64,000 nucleotides of DNA, from assembly GCA_910574185.1 (NCBI GenBank), contig CAJSZQ010000009.1:1-64000 (forward strand), read 5' to 3'. Within the stretch, counting starts at the first letter, position 1, and the number at the start of each line of letters is the position of its first letter. Below, in pieces: positions 62,500-64,000 of the stretch. Position numbers and translations under genes: made by a program. This DNA comes from Lachnospiraceae bacterium (GTDB lineage: Bacteria > Bacillota > Clostridia > Lachnospirales > Lachnospiraceae). The notes under the pieces are model-generated. The model was not told where the DNA came from. It made no database searches and saw only the letters and a program-made list of their open reading frames with translations.

Positions 62500-63342
62500 C
62501 TAAATCACCTCCGTTTTATGACGCGTTACATGACAGTTGATATTCACTGCGCATGGCATGCCCGCAATATGAGTCGGCAGCGTCTCAATATTCAGCCCAA
62601 TCGCCGTAGTCTTTCCGCCAAAGCCCTGCGGCCCGATTCCAAGCTGATTAATCTTTGCTAACATCTCTTTCTCAAGGTCCGCATAGAACTCATCCGGGTT
62701 GGAAGAATCCACCGGACGCATCAGCGCCTTTTTCGCAAGAAGGGCCGCCTTGTCAAAGGTTCCTCCGATTCCTACGCCTACCACCATTGGCGGGCATGGG
62801 TTTGGTCCCGCTGTCTCTACCACCTCAAGAATAAAGTCCTTGATACCCTGCAGACCATGAGAAGGCTTAAACATACGAATTTGGCTCATATTCTCGCTTC
62901 CAAAGCCTTTCGGCCCAACGGTAATCTTAATCTGTTCGCCTGGCACAATCTCTGTATAAAGCATCGCCGGGGTGTTGTCTCCGGTATTGCCTCTGCGTAC
63001 CGGGTCCTTTACAACGGATTTACGAAGGTATCCCTTATCGTAACCCCGACGTACGCCCTCGTCAACCGCTTCAGCAAGATTGCCGCCGGTTAAATGTACG
63101 TCCTGCCCAATCTCAAGGAATACGCATGCCATGCCGGTATCCTGACAGATTGGTACGCACTCTTTGTCAGCAATCTCAAAATTTTCAATAATATTATCAA
63201 GAACGCCCTTTGCAATCTCGCCGTCTTCACAGGCGCGGCAGTCTTTAATCGCGCGCTTCACATCCTCTGGGAGATGCTCGTTTGCCGCGATACAAAGCTT
63301 TTCAACCACGTCTGTAATTTTGCTTACATCTATCTCACGCAT
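62500..63342 (-). CDS. fumA: Class I fumarate hydratase, alpha subunit
   Basis: A 280-residue subunit with the [4Fe-4S] cluster cysteines in [21 protein letters not shown] and the C-terminal region. [16 protein letters not shown] and [19 protein letters not shown] are family marks. It is oxygen-sensitive in this family, in line with an anaerobe. It lies between a flavoprotein gene and fumarase beta. Confidence 0.93.
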   Translation of the reverse strand: MREIDVSKITDVVEKLCIAANEHLPEDVKRAIKDCRACEDGEIAKGVLDNIIENFEIADKECVPICQDTGMACVFLEIGQDVHLTGGNLAEAVDEGVRRGYDKGYLRKSVVKDPVRRGNTGDNTPAMLYTEIVPGEQIKITVGPKGFGSENMSQIRMFKPSHGLQGIKDFILEVVETAGPNPCPPMVVGVGIGGTFDKAALLAKKALMRPVDSSNPDEFYADLEKEMLAKINQLGIGPQGFGGKTTAIGLNIETLPTHIAGMPCAVNINCHVTRHKTEVI

Positions 63343-63396
63343 ATATTTTTCTCTCCTTACTTTTCCATAAACAAAAGTGAGTTTCCCCGCACCTTC

Positions 63397-64000
63397 CTAT
63401 CTCTCGTGACGGGCATATTTGGGAAGAAGCTTCGGCGATACGTCCCCTGTAGATACGGACGCTTCTTTTAACTCCTCAGCATAGCCTGCCACATGGTCAA
63501 TATTCATGGTTCCCAGTTCTACTTCTTTTGCTTTCGCCGCTGCTTTCTTACCTGCATTCCGGCCAAATACGATTACGTCAAGGAGGGAATTACCCATCAG
63601 CCTGTTTCTACCATGGATTCCGCCTGCCGCCTCGCCTGCCGCCAGGAGATTCGGAATGGTTTTGGTAAAGCCTTCTCCGTCAATCTCAAGACCGCCGTTC
63701 TGGTAATGCAAGGTAGGATAAATCAGAATCGGTACTTTCCTCATATCAATTCCATAATTCATATACATACGGAACATTGCGGGGATTCTCTTCTCGATGG
63801 TTCCCTCTCCTCCAAGAATCTCAATCATAGGCGTATCAAGCCACACGCCCTGCTGTCCTCCGGGAGCCTCTACTCCGCGTCCTTCCCTGCACTCGCGAAT
63901 AACGCCGGATGCATTCACATCGCGGGTCTCTAACGGATGAATATAGGCTTCTCCATTGGCATTTACAAGCTGCGCGCCCACAGAACGAACCTTCTCTGTA
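63397..64000 (-). CDS. Fumarate reductase/succinate dehydrogenase-like flavoprotein (partial)
   Basis: Only the C-terminal 200 residues are in the window; the gene continues past 64000. TIPNLLAAGEAAGGIHGRNR and LMGNSLLDVIVFGRNAGKKA form the conserved FAD-end block of fumarate reductase and aspartate oxidase-type flavoproteins. The chain ends in a short tail without the long helical domain of SdhA. With the fumarase and antiporter downstream, reduction of fumarate to succinate is the likely role, but an aspartate oxidase-like role cannot be excluded. Confidence 0.8.
   Translation of the reverse strand, partial: TEKVRSVGAQLVNANGEAYIHPLETRDVNASGVIRECREGRGVEAPGGQQGVWLDTPMIEILGGEGTIEKRIPAMFRMYMNYGIDMRKVPILIYPTLHYQNGGLEIDGEGFTKTIPNLLAAGEAAGGIHGRNRLMGNSLLDVIVFGRNAGKKAAAKAKEVELGTMNIDHVAGYAEELKEASVSTGDVSPKLLPKYARHER

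Overview
The window looks like chromosome from a Gram-positive anaerobe of the class Clostridia, most likely family Lachnospiraceae. This rests on gene content and order read from the sequence: a rho-rpmE-DUF1385-prmC-prfA block, feoA-feoA-feoB with a small Cys-rich FeoB partner, a two-subunit class I fumarase, split chromate transporters, THF- and FMN-riboswitch-controlled vitamin genes, many MATE exporters and several large hybrid histidine kinases. Strong AGGAGG-type ribosome sites and TTGACA/TATAAT promoters fit Firmicutes. No rRNA, CRISPR array, phage or intact insertion sequence was seen. One tRNA-Gly(GCC) is present.

Layout. 0.4-3.2 kb: a Bce-type peptide-resistance ABC transporter behind a BceR-like operator. 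3.4-4.2 kb: folT under a THF riboswitch with an enlarged P3 arm. 4.6-9.4 kb (minus): TetR regulator, MATE exporter, homoserine dehydrogenase, a compact FNT channel and an MBL-fold hydrolase. 9.6-9.8 kb: tRNA-Gly. 9.8-14.1 kb (minus): fructose operon fruK-fruA with a DeoR regulator. 14.4-16.5 kb: hybrid kinase. 16.6-18.8 kb (plus): MATE and an ECF S component. 18.9-19.9 kb: a regulator/membrane protein pair that looks split by a frameshift. 20.3-28.4 kb (minus): a divergent AroE-like dehydrogenase, MATE, small export protein, two aminotransferases, DUF2156 protein and a surface 5'-nucleotidase. 28.7-33.5 kb (minus): prfA-prmC-DUF1385-rpmE-rho. 33.8-37.7 kb (plus): malic enzyme, radical SAM protein, DUF4364 protein, chromate transporter pair. 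37.9-41.4 kb: ferrous iron uptake with two DtxR-type boxes and a divergent DtxR-family regulator. 41.5-45.3 kb: LysR regulator divergent from a PQ-loop/SGNH fusion, then a DUF2971 protein and a small DUF2164-like protein. 45.3-56.5 kb (minus): three more large hybrid kinases, a YdcF-type membrane protein, a decayed coding remnant and a VanZ-like protein. 56.9-60.7 kb (plus): FMN riboswitch and ribD-ribE-ribBA-ribH. 60.7-64 kb (minus): AspT/YidE-type antiporter, fumarase beta and alpha, and a fumarate-reductase-like flavoprotein cut by the window end.

Links between genes. The last cluster (antiporter, fumarase, flavoprotein) together with malic enzyme suggests C4-dicarboxylate metabolism with fumarate as an electron sink. 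Vitamin supply is controlled by riboswitches on both the folate uptake and the riboflavin synthesis genes. The four hybrid kinases all end in receiver domains and no output response regulator lies beside them.

The most unusual material is between and at the edges of genes. Three families of dispersed hairpin repeats fill most of the long intergenic gaps, and copies within a family keep their hairpins while the arm sequences change. Other second-look items are the PQ-loop/SGNH fusion with an internal ribosome site, a pseudo-receiver inside one kinase, the AroE-like enzyme with altered substrate motif, and the THF riboswitch with a large P3 insertion.
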